The notes below the pieces were generated by a model. The model did not search any database. It saw only the letters and a list, made by a program, of their open reading frames with translations, and was not told the DNA's origin. The translations under genes and the position numbers were made by a program. This document shows, piece after piece, positions 24,467-32,310 of a stretch of 58,631 bases of DNA. The stretch is from Aquipseudomonas alcaligenes NBRC 14159. Its GTDB lineage: Bacteria > Pseudomonadota > Gammaproteobacteria > Pseudomonadales > Pseudomonadaceae. Location of the stretch: NCBI RefSeq assembly GCF_000467105.1, contig NZ_BATI01000037.1, positions 1-58,631 on the forward strand. Reading direction: 5' to 3'. The first letter of the stretch is position 1, and each line of letters begins with the position of its first letter.

Positions 24467-25492
24467 TCAGCGCTCGGCCCAGCGGGCGAAGCGCTCCTCC
24501 AGGGCGGCGCCGTTGGCGGCCCAGAAGGCGGCATCCATGCCGACGCCGCCTGCCAGGTTGGCCGGTGCGGTGGGCAGGTTGGCGCTGACCTTGGGGTCCA
24601 GCGCGGCGATGGCCTGGCGGTTCACCGGGCCGTAGGCGATCTTCTCGGCGAAGCTGCGCTGCGCTTCCGGCTGGCTGGCGAAGGCGACGAAACGGCGCGC
24701 CTGCTCGGCCTTGCTGATGCCCTTGGGCAGCGCCCAGTAATCGAAGTCGTAGATGCCGCCATTCCAGCTCAGGGCCAGCTGCGGCTGTTCGGCCTGAGCC
24801 GCGGCGACCCGACCGTTATAGGCCGAGCTCATCACCACGCGACCGTCACCGAGCAGGCGGATCGGCTCCACGCCGGTGCGCCACCAGTGCAGCTGCGGCT
24901 TGAGCTGGTCGAGCTTGCGGAAGGCACGATCCTGGCCCTCGGCGCTGGCCAGCACGCGGTACACGTCCTTGGCCGGCACCCCGTCGGCCATCAGGGCGAA
25001 TTCCAGGTTGTACTTGGCGCCCCAGCGCAGGCCGCGCTTGCCGGGGAAGCGCTGGGTATCCCAGAAATCGGCCCAGCCCTGCGGCGCCCCCTTCAGCTTG
25101 CTGCCGTTGTAGGCCAGCACCGTGGACCAGACGAAAATACCGACGCCGCACGGCTGCACGGCACCGGGCAGGTAGTCGGCGGCATCACCGAGCAGGCTGG
25201 CATCGAGCTGTTCGAACAGGCCTTCCTCGCAGCCGCGCGCCAGCTCCGGTGCTTCCACCTCGACCACGTCCCAGGACACGTGGCTGAGCTGCACCATCTT
25301 GCGCAGCTTGGCCAGGTCGCCGTTGTAGGAGCCGTGCACCACGCTGGTACCGGTGGCCTGCTTGAAGGGTTCGTAGAAGGCGGCGCGCTGCGCCTCCTTG
25401 TTCGCCCCGCCGAAGGAAATCACCGTCACGTAGTCGGCGTGGGCCGGCAGTGCGGCCGCCAGCAGACTGCCTGCAAGGTACTTCTTGTACAT
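24467..25492 (-). CDS. Second periplasmic binding protein, paralogue of AgtB
   Basis: 341-residue PotD-type binding protein with a short signal peptide (AHA cut near residue 19). It shares with AgtB long blocks such as TVISFGGANKEAQ, QPCGVG, FVWSTVLAYN, FALMADGV and WNGGIYDFD, with differences around the ligand pocket. The start at 25492 follows a GGGGG ribosome site; the ATG at 25504 lies inside it. The equivalent in P. aeruginosa is PA0602. It may present a different ligand to the same permease or act as a sensor partner of AgtS. Confidence 0.82.
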   Translation of the reverse strand: MYKKYLAGSLLAAALPAHADYVTVISFGGANKEAQRAAFYEPFKQATGTSVVHGSYNGDLAKLRKMVQLSHVSWDVVEVEAPELARGCEEGLFEQLDASLLGDAADYLPGAVQPCGVGIFVWSTVLAYNGSKLKGAPQGWADFWDTQRFPGKRGLRWGAKYNLEFALMADGVPAKDVYRVLASAEGQDRAFRKLDQLKPQLHWWRTGVEPIRLLGDGRVVMSSAYNGRVAAAQAEQPQLALSWNGGIYDFDYWALPKGISKAEQARRFVAFASQPEAQRSFAEKIAYGPVNRQAIAALDPKVSANLPTAPANLAGGVGMDAAFWAANGAALEERFARWAER

Positions 25493-25619
25493 CTTGTCCC
25501 CCATTGCATGGATGCCCTGTGAGCGGGCGAAAGGCGCGCGCCAGAGCGGCCGCCGCGAAAGCTGACCAATCAGCCACGAAGCGACTGCAATGTAAAGAGG
25601 AACAAATGAGGTGCTTGTC

Positions 25620-26249
25620 TCAGATCAACTTGTGCTCGACCGCGTACTTCACCAGATCGGCCACCGAGTGCAGGTTGAGCTTCTGCATCAGGCGCGCCTT
25701 GTGGGTGCTGACGGTCTTGCTGCTGACCGACAGATGCTGGGCGATCTCGTTGACCCCCTCACCGCGCACCAGGCGCTCGAACACCGAGAACTCGCGCTCG
25801 GAGAGCAGCGAATGCGGCGGCCGCGAATCGGTCAGGCCAACCTCGAAGACCATACGGTCGGCCAGCTCGGGGTCGATGTAGCGCCCGCCCGCGGCGACCT
25901 TGCGGATGGCGGTGAGCAGCAGGGCCGGGTCGCTGTCCTTGGTCGCGTAGCCGGCCGCGCCGATCTTCAGGGCACGGGCGGCCATCTGCGCTTCGTCGTG
26001 CATGGACAGCACCAGCACGGCCGGCGGATGGGTCAGCGCACGGATGCGCGGAATGGCTTCCAGACCATTAACGCCGGGCATGGAGATATCCAGCAGCACC
26101 ACTTCGCAGGGCGTGTGGCGCAGGGTTTCCAGCAGCTGTTCACCATTGCAGGCCTCGCCAGCCACCTGCAGATCCTTGGCCAGGCCGATCAGCTGCTTGA
26201 TGCCCTCGCGGACGATGGTGTGGTCCTCGGCCACCAGTACTCGAATCAC
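25620..26249 (-). CDS. agtR: LuxR/NarL-family response regulator (AgtR-like)
   Basis: 209 residues: receiver domain with acidic pocket E8/D9, phosphate-accepting D54 (VLLDISMPG) and the switch lysine in ATKDSD; then a LuxR helix-turn-helix (about 145-205). It starts with GTG overlapping the agtS stop (GTGA), with GAGG seven bases upstream, so kinase and regulator are coupled. In P. aeruginosa AgtR activates agt genes with 4-aminobutyrate or 5-aminovalerate and has been linked to peptidoglycan sensing. Confidence 0.87.
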   Translation of the reverse strand: MIRVLVAEDHTIVREGIKQLIGLAKDLQVAGEACNGEQLLETLRHTPCEVVLLDISMPGVNGLEAIPRIRALTHPPAVLVLSMHDEAQMAARALKIGAAGYATKDSDPALLLTAIRKVAAGGRYIDPELADRMVFEVGLTDSRPPHSLLSEREFSVFERLVRGEGVNEIAQHLSVSSKTVSTHKARLMQKLNLHSVADLVKYAVEHKLI

Positions 26250-28642
26250 GCTACCACCTCTTCATCCAGAGCTACCCGCACCACCAGCGTGGTGCCCTCG
26301 CCCGGCGTACTGTCCAGCGCCAGGCGGCCGCCGAGCATCAGCACGCGCTCGCGCATGCCGACCAGGCCGAAGGATTGTGCGCGCTGCGCCTGCGGATCGA
26401 AACCCCGACCATCGTCACTGACGCGCAGGCACAGCTCGCCACCCTGCACCTCCAGGGCAATTTCCACCGTGTGCGCCTGGGCATGGCGCAGCACGTTGGT
26501 GAGCGCCTCCTGCAGCACACGGAACAGGCCGATGGCCTTGGCATCGGACAGCTGCGGCAGCTGCTCCGGCACCTGCACCAGGCAGGGGATGCCGCTGCGC
26601 GCCTCGAAGCGCCGCGCCTGCCATTCGATGGCCGAAGCGATGCCGGCATCGAGGATCGGCGGGCGCAAGGCGGTAGCGACGTCGCGCACCAGCTGGAACA
26701 GGTTGGCGATCAGCTTCTTCATGCTGTCCAGACGTACCTGCAGGCCGGGGTCGAGGCCGGCGTAGGCCAGCTCGCACATGGAGGTTTCCAGCTTGAGCAC
26801 GGTCAGCACCTGGCCCAGCTCGTCATGCACCTCGCGGGCGATGCGTGCCTTTTCCTCTTCGCGCACGCTCTCCAGGTGCGCCGACAGCTCGCGCAGCTGG
26901 GCCCTCGACTCGGCCAGTTCCAGCTCGATCGCCTTGTTGTCGCTGATGTCCCACACCACGCCGTCCCACACCACATGCTCGGCGCTCAGCTGGCGGGCGC
27001 TGGCCTTGATGTCGGCCCAGCGCACGCGACCGTCGCGGGTAAGGATGCGGCCCTGCCACTGCCAGTCGCCGGCTGCCTCGATGGCGGCATCCTGGGTGGC
27101 GTGGTAGGCGGCGCGATCCTCGGGATGGACCAGGCTGCGGATGCCGAAGTCGGTCGCCATGATGGTCGCCGGCGGGTAGCCGACCAGCTGCTCGCTGCCT
27201 TCGCTGATAAAGGCGAAGTCCACCAGCGCGCCCGGACGCGGGCGCTCCAGGCGGAACACCAGGCCCGGCACATTGCCGGCGATACCCTTGAGGCGCGCTT
27301 CGCTCTCCTCCAGGGCGGCCCGGGCACGGCGGCGCTCGGTAACGTCGGTGAGGTAGACCACCAGGTACTCGGCCTCGCGAAAGCGCAGGAAGCCCAGGGT
27401 GACATCGGCCGGCATCGTACTGCCGTCGGCACGCCGGCAGCTGCTCTCGAAACTCAGCGCGCCTTCCTCGTGCTGGCGTACGCGTTTCCACAGGGTCAGC
27501 CAGCGGTCCATGCCGAGGGTCGGCTCGAACTCCTGCAGGGCACGGTCGACCATGGCCTGCGGGGTGTAGCCGAGCATCTCGGCGACCGCCTGGTTGGCGT
27601 AGCGCACGCGGCTGTCCCAGTTGACCCAGAGGATGCCCACCGTACTGTGGTCGAGGGAGAACTGCGCCAGGCGCAGGGCCTCCTCGGCCACCTCGCGCTG
27701 GGCCAGGGTCTGCCGCGCCTCCAGCAGGCGCTTCTCCAGCCGCCCGCGCTGGCGCCGCAGCACGCTGAGCAGGAGGATGCAGACCGCCAGCAGCAGGCCG
27801 AGCAGGATGCTCAGGCTGCGCCAGAACAGGGGGGATTCGCCGAGGCCCGGCTTCTTCGCCGTCAGCCAGCGCTGCTGCAGCTGCTCCAGCTGCTCGGCCG
27901 GCAACTGGCGCAGGCCGGTGTCGAGAATGGCGCCCAGCTGCGGCCAGTCGGGCCGGGTACCGAAGCGCAGCAGCTGCGGCAAACCGACGTCGGCAATGAT
28001 CGCCAGGCGTGAGTAGTCGCTCTCCTGGCTCAGCCGGCTGAGCTGCGCCTGATCCACCACCGCGTAGCGCGCCCGCTGCTCGACCACCGCCTGCAGGGCC
28101 TGACGCGCCGAGGGCTGGGGTTGCAGGTGCAGGTTGAAGTAGTTGCTGCGCAGGTAGTCGGCCACCATGCTGGGTACGCGCACGGCAATCGGTTCGCGCT
28201 CGCTCAGGCGCTCCAGCTCGACGCTGACCTCGCCCAGGCGCTCGCCCACCAGCAGGTGCGGAATACGCAGGTAGGGGTCGCTGTAACGCCACAGGCGCAG
28301 GCCCGCGGGCGTCTGCACCTGCCCCGGGGCAAAGTCGATGCGTCCGTCGCGCAGGGCCTGTTCCAGCGCGGCCTGGGTCTCGAAGCTGCGCCAGCTGAGC
28401 GTGACGCCCAGCGATGAGGCCAGGGTCTCGGTCAGCTCCACGTTGAGCCCACCCAGCTGTTGCTGGCGCCGCTGATACTCGGCATAGGGCGCCTGCAATA
28501 CCACCCCCGCGCGCAGCTGCGGATGCTCGGCCAGCCAGGCACGCTGGAGCGCATCCAGCTCACTTGCCCGGCCCAGCAGCGGGCACAGCAGCAACAGCCA
28601 ACAGACCACACGTATCCTGCGCACGACGCCCATCCACCTCAT
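26246..28642 (-). CDS. agtS: Hybrid periplasmic-binding sensor histidine kinase (AgtS-like)
   Basis: 798-residue membrane kinase. After a signal sequence comes a periplasmic SBP_bac_3 amino-acid-binding domain (about 30-255), one membrane helix (about 265-290), two PAS domains, a HisKA_3 domain with the phosphorylated H606 (REVHDELGQ) and an HATPase domain (RHAQAH, DDGRGFD). The binding fold outside the membrane suggests direct ligand sensing. The ATG at 28642 was chosen because GGGGCGGG sits about five bases upstream; TTG at 28669 and ATG at 28633 are alternatives. It pairs with agtR. Confidence 0.86.
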   Translation of the reverse strand: MRWMGVVRRIRVVCWLLLLCPLLGRASELDALQRAWLAEHPQLRAGVVLQAPYAEYQRRQQQLGGLNVELTETLASSLGVTLSWRSFETQAALEQALRDGRIDFAPGQVQTPAGLRLWRYSDPYLRIPHLLVGERLGEVSVELERLSEREPIAVRVPSMVADYLRSNYFNLHLQPQPSARQALQAVVEQRARYAVVDQAQLSRLSQESDYSRLAIIADVGLPQLLRFGTRPDWPQLGAILDTGLRQLPAEQLEQLQQRWLTAKKPGLGESPLFWRSLSILLGLLLAVCILLLSVLRRQRGRLEKRLLEARQTLAQREVAEEALRLAQFSLDHSTVGILWVNWDSRVRYANQAVAEMLGYTPQAMVDRALQEFEPTLGMDRWLTLWKRVRQHEEGALSFESSCRRADGSTMPADVTLGFLRFREAEYLVVYLTDVTERRRARAALEESEARLKGIAGNVPGLVFRLERPRPGALVDFAFISEGSEQLVGYPPATIMATDFGIRSLVHPEDRAAYHATQDAAIEAAGDWQWQGRILTRDGRVRWADIKASARQLSAEHVVWDGVVWDISDNKAIELELAESRAQLRELSAHLESVREEEKARIAREVHDELGQVLTVLKLETSMCELAYAGLDPGLQVRLDSMKKLIANLFQLVRDVATALRPPILDAGIASAIEWQARRFEARSGIPCLVQVPEQLPQLSDAKAIGLFRVLQEALTNVLRHAQAHTVEIALEVQGGELCLRVSDDGRGFDPQAQRAQSFGLVGMRERVLMLGGRLALDSTPGEGTTLVVRVALDEEVVA

Positions 28643-28722
28643 CAAGCCCGCCCCTACCTTACCTGACAAACCGTGAGGAAGCGCTTAGGCTGCTGAAACC
28701 ATCCCCCATGTGAAGTGCTGAG

Positions 28723-29709
28723 ATGCGCCGTCCAGTCCTGCCGACACTCCTGGCCCTGAGCCTGACCCTCGCCCTGCCCCTGCATGCCGAGGAAACCACT
28801 CCCACGGAACCACCGGCCGAGCCTGCTGCCAGCGAGGCGCCTGCCCCAGCGGAAGTGCCGCGGGTACCGCTGGAAGAGCGCAGCCAGGACAGCGCCGCAG
28901 CACTCGAACGTCAGTTGCCCAAGGGCGAGCAACAGATGCTGCAGGCCGGCGACGAGTCGTTCCTGGCGCTGTGGAAACCGGCCAATGCACCGGAGGCCAA
29001 AGGTGTGGTGCTGCTGATTCCGGGCGCCGACGAAAGTGCCGACTGGCCGAAAGCGGTCAAACCGCTGCGCCTCAAATTGCCGGACATCGGCTGGAGCACG
29101 CTGAGCCTGAGCCTGCCCGACAGCAAGGATGCGCCGCTGCCGGAAGCGGTACTGCCGCGCACGCCCGAGGCGGTGACCGTCGATACCGCCAGCCAGCCTG
29201 CCGAGGGCGCCGAACAGGCTCCGAGCGAGACCACTGACGCTGCCGCACCAGCAGCCTCAGCTCCCACGCCGCCCCCCGCGCCAGCTCCGGTCGATCCGGC
29301 CGAGCGCATCTTTGCCCGCATCCAGGCCGGCATCGCCTTCGCCGAACAGCAGGACGCCAAGAACATCGTGCTGCTCGGCCATGGCGCAGGCGCCTACTGG
29401 GCGGCGCTCTATCTCAAGGAGCGCAAGCCCGAGGCCATCAAGCAACTGGTGGTCGTGGCAGCGCAACTGCCCGCCGGGCAGACTCCGCCCCTGGAGGAGC
29501 TGATCCCCGGCCTCAAGCTGGCCACCGGCGACTTCTTCTACAAGGATCAGGCCGCCGACCGTGGCAGCGCCGTGCGACGCAAGCAGGCCGGCAAACGCCT
29601 GGCCCATGACGGCTACACGCAGATTGCCCTCAAGGCACTCCCGGGCAATCAGGAGGCGGAACAGGAACAGCTGTTCCGCCGCATCCGCGGCTGGCTGGAG
29701 AAGCAGTAG
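28723..29709 (+). CDS. DUF3530 alpha/beta-hydrolase-like exported protein
   Basis: 328 residues with a signal peptide (cut near AEE, residue 22) and an alanine/proline-rich segment (about 140-195) inserted in an alpha/beta-hydrolase fold. At the nucleophile elbow the sequence is LLGHGAGAYW, so glycine sits where GxSxG would have serine. Probably periplasmic. It resembles PA0599. Enzymatic activity of the usual kind is doubtful; a binding role is possible. It is convergent with djlA, five bases away, and divergent from agtS. Confidence 0.75.
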   Translation: MRRPVLPTLLALSLTLALPLHAEETTPTEPPAEPAASEAPAPAEVPRVPLEERSQDSAAALERQLPKGEQQMLQAGDESFLALWKPANAPEAKGVVLLIPGADESADWPKAVKPLRLKLPDIGWSTLSLSLPDSKDAPLPEAVLPRTPEAVTVDTASQPAEGAEQAPSETTDAAAPAASAPTPPPAPAPVDPAERIFARIQAGIAFAEQQDAKNIVLLGHGAGAYWAALYLKERKPEAIKQLVVVAAQLPAGQTPPLEELIPGLKLATGDFFYKDQAADRGSAVRRKQAGKRLAHDGYTQIALKALPGNQEAEQEQLFRRIRGWLEKQ

Positions 29710-29714
29710 CCGAA

Positions 29715-30488
29715 CTAGCGGAAACCGTGACGCTGGCGTACCAGCTCGTAGGCGACCTGCAGCTCGCGGGTCTTGTCGGTGGCGGCACGCAGCTGGGCGG
29801 GAGTCGCACCGGAGCCGGCCAGCTTGTCCGGGTGATGACGGCTGATCAGGCGCCTGTAAGCGCGCTTGATCACCGCCGGCTCGCTGTCCGCCTGCACCCC
29901 GAGCAGGCGCAGCGCCGCCTGGTAATCGCTGGTTTTCACCTCGGGCACCTTGCGCGCCGGCTCGTACTCGCTGGCCAAGGCCGCCAGCGCCTCGCGCCGC
30001 CAGCCCAGCCAGACCCCCCACTGGCGGATCAGCCGGGCCTCGGCCTCACTCACCCGGCCATCGGCCCAGGCCATGCGCCAGCAGGTACGCAGCAGCGCCT
30101 CGCTGCGCTCGGGGCGATGATGCAGAGCCCGCAGCGGCGCGCGCAGTTCACTGTCCTCGAGCTGCTTGCCGCGATTGAAGGCCTGCATGGCACGGCGCCG
30201 CGCCGGCTCGTCCAGACCGAGGCGCTGCATCTCGTTGCGCGCGGCCTGGATATGGCTGTCGAGCACCCGCCCGTCACTCTTGGCCAGACGGCCGATCAGC
30301 ATGAACAGCAGGTCCTCGTCATCCAGCACCGTCGGCTTGCGCCCGAGCAGTTCGCGCAGGTGGTCGAGCGATTGCAGGCGCATGCGCCGATCCAGCACCT
30401 GCCCCAGCAAGCCACCCAGCAGCGCGCCGGGAATGCTGGCCAATGCCAGTCCCGCGGCAGCACCGAGCAGGGTCGCCGGCCACAGCAT
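29715..30488 (-). CDS. djlA: DnaJ-like co-chaperone DjlA
   Basis: 257 residues: N-terminal glycine-rich membrane segment (about 8-30), a TerB-like helical domain (about 50-170) and a C-terminal J domain with HPD at 219-221. DjlA stimulates DnaK at the inner membrane. The next gene upstream, murU, ends one base before this start, so the order amgK-murU-djlA is a compact operon, conserved across Pseudomonas. Confidence 0.9.
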   Translation of the reverse strand: MLWPATLLGAAAGLALASIPGALLGGLLGQVLDRRMRLQSLDHLRELLGRKPTVLDDEDLLFMLIGRLAKSDGRVLDSHIQAARNEMQRLGLDEPARRRAMQAFNRGKQLEDSELRAPLRALHHRPERSEALLRTCWRMAWADGRVSEAEARLIRQWGVWLGWRREALAALASEYEPARKVPEVKTSDYQAALRLLGVQADSEPAVIKRAYRRLISRHHPDKLAGSGATPAQLRAATDKTRELQVAYELVRQRHGFR

Positions 30489-30489
30489 C

Positions 30490-31161
30490 TCAGGCGCCCG
30501 CCATCAGCAGTTGCTCGACTTCCGCCAGGCGCTCGTGGGTGCCGACATCGACCCAGCGCCCACGATGCTGCTCGCCACTCACCTGGCCATCGGCCATGGC
30601 CGCACGCAGCAGCGGCGCAAGCGTGAAGGCGCCCGGCTGGCAACCGGCGAACAGCCGCGGATGCAGCACAGCGATACCGCTGTAGGTCAGCGCTGGCTCA
30701 CCGGCGACGGCATCGCTGACACGCCCCTGGTGCAGGCGGAAATCGCCGGCCTGGTGATGGGCTGGGTTGCTGACCAGCACCAGATGCGCCAGGCCCTCGA
30801 GCGGGCGGCGCAGGGTGGCGAAGTCGTAGTCGGTCCAGATATCGCCATTGACCACCAGGAAAGGTTCGTCACCGAGCAGCGGCAGGGCCTTGAAGATGCC
30901 GCCGCCGGTCTCCAGCGGCTCACCCTCGGCCGAGTAGGCGATGTGCAGGCCGAAGCGGCTGCCATCGCCCAGGTAATCCTCGATCTGCTGACCGAGCCAG
31001 GCATGGTTGACCACCAGTTCGGTGAAACCGGCGGCGACCAGGGCGCGCACATGAAACTCGATCAGCGGCGTGCCGGCGGCACGCACCAGCGGCTTGGGCG
31101 TATGCAGGGTCAGGGGGCGCAGGCGCTCGCCCTTGCCCGCTGCCAGAATCATCGCCTTCAT
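30490..31161 (-). CDS. murU: N-acetylmuramate-1-phosphate uridylyltransferase
   Basis: 223-residue sugar nucleotidyltransferase that makes UDP-MurNAc from MurNAc-1-phosphate, bypassing the fosfomycin-sensitive MurA route in Pseudomonas wall recycling. The signature is MILAAGKGERLRPLT at the N-terminus with the TPKPLV uridine site and VNGDIWTD metal site. Its ATG overlaps the amgK stop by four bases. General nucleotidyltransferase similarity alone would not settle the substrate; the pairing with amgK does. Confidence 0.93.
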   Translation of the reverse strand: MKAMILAAGKGERLRPLTLHTPKPLVRAAGTPLIEFHVRALVAAGFTELVVNHAWLGQQIEDYLGDGSRFGLHIAYSAEGEPLETGGGIFKALPLLGDEPFLVVNGDIWTDYDFATLRRPLEGLAHLVLVSNPAHHQAGDFRLHQGRVSDAVAGEPALTYSGIAVLHPRLFAGCQPGAFTLAPLLRAAMADGQVSGEQHRGRWVDVGTHERLAEVEQLLMAGA

Positions 31162-32183
31162 GCCGGTTGCACCTCAGGTTGCGGCAGGCTGGCCAGCAGC
31201 TCGCCGAGCACGGCCAGTTCCGGCCGGCGCGCCAGCACCGCTTCTATATAGGCAAAGAAGCGCGGCACATCGGCGAGGTACTTGGGTTTGCCGTCGCGAT
31301 GGCAGATGCGCGCGAAGATGCCGATCACCTTGAGGTGGCGCTGCACGCCCATAAGGTCGCTCATACGCTGGAACTCGGCAAACTCGGCCGGCACCGCCAG
31401 GCCGGCCTCACGCGCCAGCTGCCAGTAGCGCTGCAGCCAGGCCTGCACGCGCGCTTCCGGCCAGCTGAGGAAGGCATCCTTGAACAGACTGGTGACGTCG
31501 TAGCTGATGGGGCCGTGTACGGCGTCCTGGAAGTCGAGGATGCCCGGATTGGGCTCACTCAGCATCAGGTTGCGCGGCATGTAGTCGCGATGCACGAACA
31601 CCCGCGGCTGGGCCAGGGCACTGCCCACCAGCAGGTCGCAGATCCGTTGCCACTGGTCGCGCTGCACCTCGTTCAACTCGACGCCGAGGTGACGCTGCAG
31701 GTACCAGTCGGGGAACAGCTGCAGCTCGCGGCGCAGCAGGGCATCGTTGTAGGGCGGCAGCGCGTCTGCACCCGGCATGCGCTGGAACCTCACCAGCGCC
31801 TGCAGAGCCTGCTCGAACAGCGCATCGGCGTTGTCGGCATTCAGCACTTCCAGCCAGGTCTGCCGGCCCAGGTCGTCCAGCACCAGGAAGCCACGCTCAA
31901 GGTCCTGAGCCAGGACGCGCGGCACATGCACACCGCTGTCTGCCAGCAACGCGGCGATGCGCACAAAGGGGCGGCAGTCTTCCTGGGGCGGCGGCGCATC
32001 CATCAGAATCAGGCTGCGGCCCTCGGCCTGCCAGCGGAAATAGCGACGGAAACTGGCGTCGCTACTGGCCGGCGTGAGGCTCGCCGGGGGCACCGCGCCC
32101 CAGCCTTCGCGCTCGAAAAGGGCTGGCAAACACTGTTCCAGCCAGCTCTGCAGGAGCTGGAGGCGTACATCTTGATCAGGCAT
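31158..32183 (-). CDS. amgK: N-acetylmuramate/N-acetylglucosamine kinase
   Basis: Anomeric sugar kinase of 341 residues that phosphorylates MurNAc at C1 in the recycling pathway AnmK-MupP-AmgK-MurU. It has the aminoglycoside-phosphotransferase fold: HRDYMPRN (H198, D200, N205) and the metal aspartate D217 in ILDFQDA. It is divergent from lptD across about 125 bases and heads amgK-murU-djlA. Confidence 0.93.
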   Translation of the reverse strand: MPDQDVRLQLLQSWLEQCLPALFEREGWGAVPPASLTPASSDASFRRYFRWQAEGRSLILMDAPPPQEDCRPFVRIAALLADSGVHVPRVLAQDLERGFLVLDDLGRQTWLEVLNADNADALFEQALQALVRFQRMPGADALPPYNDALLRRELQLFPDWYLQRHLGVELNEVQRDQWQRICDLLVGSALAQPRVFVHRDYMPRNLMLSEPNPGILDFQDAVHGPISYDVTSLFKDAFLSWPEARVQAWLQRYWQLAREAGLAVPAEFAEFQRMSDLMGVQRHLKVIGIFARICHRDGKPKYLADVPRFFAYIEAVLARRPELAVLGELLASLPQPEVQPA

Positions 32184-32310
32184 TACAGGGGTCTCCGACG
32201 GCGCTAGCCGTTGCGCGGGTCATGCTTTATTATCCAGCATCTTTTTCAGCCCATCGAGAGGCGTGCGGCCCCCGCGGGTCGAAGGCGCGCAGGAAGCCCG
32301 GAAAAACAAG

